Positions 60,464 to 64,000 of a stretch of DNA of 64,000 bases are shown here, in pieces. A program made the position numbers and the translations under genes. Position 1 is the first letter of the stretch. Every line of letters begins with the position of its first letter. The DNA comes from Prionace glauca (lineage: Eukaryota; Chordata; Chondrichthyes; Carcharhiniformes; Carcharhinidae). The notes under the pieces were generated by a model. It was not told the DNA's origin. It saw only the letters and a program-made list of their open reading frames with translations, and did not search any database. Location of the stretch: the NCBI GenBank assembly GCA_037974335.1, contig CM075760.1, positions 51,168,119 to 51,232,118 on the forward strand, in the 5' to 3' direction.

Positions 60464-61257
60464 CTGGTAAACCTCCTCTGCACCTTCTCCAAAGCCTCCA
60501 CATCCTTCCGGTAATGTGGGGACCAGAACTGCACACAGTACTCCAAGTGCGGCCGCACCAGAGTTGTGTACAGTTGCAACATGACGCTGCGACTCCTAAA
60601 TTCAATCCCCCTACCAATAAACGCCAAGACACCGTATGCCTTCTTAACAACCTTATCTACTTGACTCCCAACTTTCAGGGATCTATGTACACATACACCT
60701 AGATCCCTCTGCTCATCCATACTATTCAAAGTCCTCCCGTTAGCCCTATACTCGACACGTCTGTTATTCCTACCAAAGTGAATTACCTCACACTTCTCCA
60801 CATTAAACTCCATCCGCCACCTCTCGGCCCAGCTCTGCAACCTGTCTAAGTCTTCCTGCAAACTTTGACACCCTTCATCACTATCTACCACACCTCCGAC
60901 TTTCATGTCATCAGCAAATTTACTAATCCACCCAACTATACCCTCATCCAGATCATTAATAAAAATTACAAACAGCAATGGCCCCAAAACAGATCCCTGA
61001 GGCACACCACTCGTAACCGAACTCCATGATGAATATTTACCATCAACCACCACCCTCTGCCTCCTATCCACTAGCCAATTCCTGATCCAATACCCTAGAT
61101 CACCCCCAATCCCATACATCTGCATTTTCTGCAGAAGTGAACCATGGTGAACCTTATCAAACGCCTTATTAAAATCCATATACACCACGTCCACTGCCTT
61201 ACCCCCATCCACCTCTTTGGTCACATTTTGAATGATGGGCTGCTTTTCTCCAGAAAG
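60464..61257 (-). mobile_element. CR1-like LINE, RT fragment cut by the satellite
   Basis: Minus frame reads KEVDGGKAVDVVYMDFNKAF, SVTSGVPQGSVLGPLLFVIF, SKFADDMKVGG, LVRPHLEYCVQFWSPHYRK and QRRFTR, and then runs straight into satellite. It is close in sequence to the LINE at 61502-63483. Both ends are missing. Confidence 0.85.
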
Positions 61258-61499
61258 GAACATAAGAACCTAAGAAATAGGAGCAGGAGTAGGCCATCTA
61301 GCCCCTCGAGCCTGCCCCGCCATTCAATAAGATCATGGCTGATCTGTCATGGCTCAGTTCCACATTCCTGCCCTCTCCCCATAACCCTTAATCCCCTTGC
61401 CTATCAACCCGTGTCTTAAAAATATTTAGTGAGGCAGCCGCCACCACTTCAACGGGCAGAGAATTCCAGAGATTCACCACCCTTTGAGTGAAGAAGTTC
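61258..61499 (-). mobile_element. LINE 3' tail, first part of an interrupted copy
   Basis: ACATAAGAACCTAAGAAATA, GGCCATCTAGCCCCTCGAG, CCCTTTGAGTGAAGAAGTTC. Its continuation, CCTCAACTCCATTCTAAAC, is at 63484, beyond the LINE inserted at 61502-63483. Confidence 0.8.
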
Positions 61500-61501
61500 A
61501 T

Positions 61502-63483
61502 AGAACATAGAACATTACAGCGCAGAACAGGCCCTTCGGCCCACGATGTTGCGCCGACCAGTTACAAAAACATTGACCCACTAGCCTAAACCAATCCTTT
61601 TTCGTCCATAAACCTATCTACAGATCTCTTAAACGCCCCCAAACTAGGCGCATTTACAACTGCAGCAGGCAGGGCATTCCAATCCCTCACCACCCTGGTA
61701 AAGAACCTACCCCTGATATCCGTCCTATAACTACCCCCCCTTAATTTAAAGCCCTGCCCCCTCGTGCTAGCTTTCTCCATCCGAGGAAAAAGGCTATCAC
61801 TGTCCACCCTATCTCAACCTCTAATCATCTTATATGTTTCAATAAGATCCCCTCTTAGCCGCCTTCTTTCCAACGAAAACAACCCTAAATCCCTCAGTCT
61901 CTCCTTATAGGACCTCCCCACCATACCAGGCAACATCCTAGTAAATCTCCTCTGCACCCTCTCCAAAGCCTCCACATCCTTCCTGTAATGTGGGGAGCAG
62001 AACTGCACACAGTACTCCAAGTGCGGCCGTACCAGAGTAGTGTACAGTTGCAACATGACGCTGCGAGTCTTAAATTCAATCCCCCTACCAATAAACGCCA
62101 AGACACCGTACACCTTCTTAACAACCTTATCTACTTGATTCCCAACTTTCAGGGATCTATGTACACATACACCTAGATCCCTCTGTTCATCCACACTATT
62201 CAAAGTCTTCCCGTTAGCCCTATACTCAACACATCTGTTGCTCCTACCGAAGTGAATTACCTCACACTTCTCCGCATTAAATTCCATCCGCCACCTCTCG
62301 GCCCAGCTCTGCAACCTATCTAAGTCTCCCTGCAGACTATGACACCCTTCCTCACAATCTACCACACCTCCGACTTTGGTGTCATCAGCAAATTTACTAA
62401 TCCACCCAAATATACCCTCATCCAGATCATTAATAAAAATTACAAACAGCAGTGGCCCCAAAACAGATCCCTGAGGCACACCACTCGTAACTGAACTCCA
62501 TGATGAATATTTACTATCAACCACCACCCTCTGTCTCCTATCTGATAGCCAATTTCTGATCCAATTTCCTAGATTACCCACAATCCCATACATCTGCATT
62601 TTCTGCAGAAGCCTACCACGGTGAACCTTATCGAACGCCTTACTAAAATCCATATATACCACATCAACTGCCTTGCCCCCATCCACCTCTTTGGTCACCT
62701 TATCAAAAAACTCAATAAGGTTAGTAAGGCACGACCTACCCGCTACAAAACCATGCTGACTATTTCTAATCAATTCATTACTCTCCAAATAACTATAAAT
62801 CCTATCCTTAATAATTTTTTCTAAAACCTTGCCCACAACAGAAGTAAGACTCACCGGTCTATAATTCCCGGCAAAGTCTCTGTTCCCCTTCTTAAACAAT
62901 GGGACAACATTCGCTATCCTCCAATCCTCCGGGACTACACCAGAGACCAATGACGACCTGAAGATCAGAGCCAGAGGCTCTGCAATCACCTCTCTAGCCT
63001 CCCAGAGAATCCTAGGGTAGATCCCATCCGGACCAGGGGACTTATCTATTTTCAACCCCTCAAGAATATCCAGCACATCCCCCTTATCAACCATAAAACT
63101 GTCTATTTTACACCCCTGCAACCCAGTGTCCTCCCCAGCTACATTCATGTCCCCCTGCGTGAACACCGAAGAGAAATATTGGTTCAATGCTTCTCCAATC
63201 TCCTCCGGTTCCACACACAACTTCCCTCTGCTGTCTGTAACTGGCCCTAATCTTGCCCTGACCAATCTTCTATTCTTGACATACCTATAGAACGCCTTAG
63301 GATTCTCCTTAATCCTATCAGCCAAAGTCTTCTCATGTCCTCTTTTAGCCCTTCTTAACTCACTCTTCAACTCCCTCCTAGCCAATCTAAAGCTTTCTAG
63401 TGCACTACCTGAGCCCTCAGATCTCATCCGAACACAAGCCTCCTTTTTCTTTTTAACCATCGACTCCACTCTTTTAGTGCACC
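61502..63483 (-). mobile_element. CR1-like LINE, 5'-truncated, inserted in another LINE
   Basis: 3' end ACATAGAACATTACAGCGCAG. Minus-frame landmarks: RRAKRGHEKTLADRIKENPK, CVEPEEIGEALNQYFSSVFT, KSPGPDGIYPRILWEAREV, NYRPVSLTSVVGKVLEKII, SQHGFVAGRSC, YMDFSKAFDKVHRG, GVPQGSVLGPLLFVIF, KFADDTKVGG, PHLEYCVQF. A TGA near 61812 splits off the last ~73 residues (ending RSVDRFMDEKGLV). The endonuclease is absent. Confidence 0.88.
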
Positions 63484-63935
63484 TCAACTCCATTCTAAAC
63501 TGCCCCCCCTTTATCTTGAGGCTGTGCCCTCTAGTTCTACTGTCCTTTCTGAGCGGGAAGACCCTCTCCACCTCTATCCTATCCATCCCATTCATCATCT
63601 TATATGTCTCAATGAGATCTCCCCTCATTCTTCTAAACTCTAACAAGTACAAGCCTAGTTTATTCAGCCTCTCCTCATAGTTCAACCCCCTCAACTCTGG
63701 TATCAGCCTAGTAAACCTCCTCTGCACTCCCTCCAAGGCCAAAATATCCTTGCGTAAGTGCGGTGACAAAAACTGCACACAGTACTCCAGCTGCGGCCTC
63801 ACCAATGCCCTATACAACCGCAGCAAGACCTCCCTACTTTTATATTCAGTCCCCCTCACTATGAAGGCCAGCATCCCATTCGCCTTCCTGACCACCTGCA
63901 GGCTGGGTTTTTGCGACTCATGCACAAGGACCCCG
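63484..63935 (-). mobile_element. LINE RT C-terminal part, second half of the interrupted copy
   Basis: Minus frame KANGMLAFIVRGTEYKSREV, RALVRPQLEYCVQFLSPHLR, QRRFTRLIPELRG and GGQFRMELR. It reads in frame into the inserted LINE, making one 724-codon frame of two elements. Confidence 0.8.
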
Positions 63936-64000
63936 AGAAGACTGAAGGGTGACCTGGTGGAAGTCTCTAAGATTATGAAGGGGTTCAATAATCCAACAGG
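63936..64000 (+). mobile_element. LINE scrap in opposite orientation at the window end
   Basis: AGACTGAAGGGTGACCTGG and AAGATTATGAAGGGGTTC read as the plus-strand counterpart of the LINE 'RGDLIETYKM' region, so an inversion or new insertion boundary lies at about 63935. Confidence 0.55.

Noticed and set aside
55509-60514. Very long open frames (up to ~1400 codons) rich in Ser, Leu, Cys on plus and Arg, Glu, Thr on minus
   Set aside because: They are translations of TC/TG simple satellite in all frames. Stop words are absent from the unit, and no domain or codon bias is present.

Overview
The window reads as nuclear DNA of a cartilaginous fish, most likely a shark. The grounds are a T-cell-receptor V gene with a vertebrate leader/V split, arrays of C2H2 zinc fingers without KRAB or SCAN domains, and many copies of a tRNA-headed SINE, CR1-like LINEs and Penelope-like ends that I associate from memory with shark genomes. 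There is no CRISPR array or bacterial-type operon. No search could be run, so family names rest on motif reading.

Layout. 1-7 kb is the eroded edge of an antigen-receptor locus. It holds a 3'-cut TCR alpha/delta-type V gene on the minus strand (1-403), a V pseudogene on plus (3174-3450), a V-like leader exon whose second exon is filled by a 23-bp minisatellite (4513-5040), and an intronless leader-V relic on minus (5635-5848). 7-10 kb is LINE and SINE sequence.

10-53 kb is a cluster of eight C2H2 zinc-finger genes, called ZNF-A to ZNF-H here: A 11088-10246 minus, B 16654-17496 plus, C 23082-24176 plus, D 29927-29001 minus, E 33001-33675 plus, F 34352-35332 plus, G 43570-42482 minus, H 51695-52471 plus. 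Each array lies in one exon after a conserved splice acceptor. Most start at a Met-Glu-Lys-Pro-Trp finger, behind decayed untranslated fingers that share a stop. Several genes are arranged head to head around GC-rich promoters (13.4-14.0, 21.2-21.8 and 31.5-32.1 kb) with CCAAT boxes, NRF1-like sites and a conserved inverted repeat. Further promoter or first-exon copies (28.6, 45.9, 47.5, 49.8 and 20.7-21.2 kb) have lost their finger arrays. The cluster has therefore grown by duplicating whole promoter-array units and lost parts later. E lacks any ATG, G has a frameshifted tail and H ends early, so birth and death of genes is visible.

38.3-41.4 kb holds a nearly whole CR1-like LINE with a 9-bp target duplication, inserted in an older LINE. 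55.5-60.5 kb is a 4.9-kb pyrimidine-rich satellite with a ~981-bp higher-order repeat. 60.5-64 kb is nested LINEs.

Functionally, the V gene would supply a TCR chain after rearrangement. The zinc-finger proteins are presumably sequence-specific nuclear DNA-binding factors of unknown target. The rest is mobile or simple-sequence DNA.
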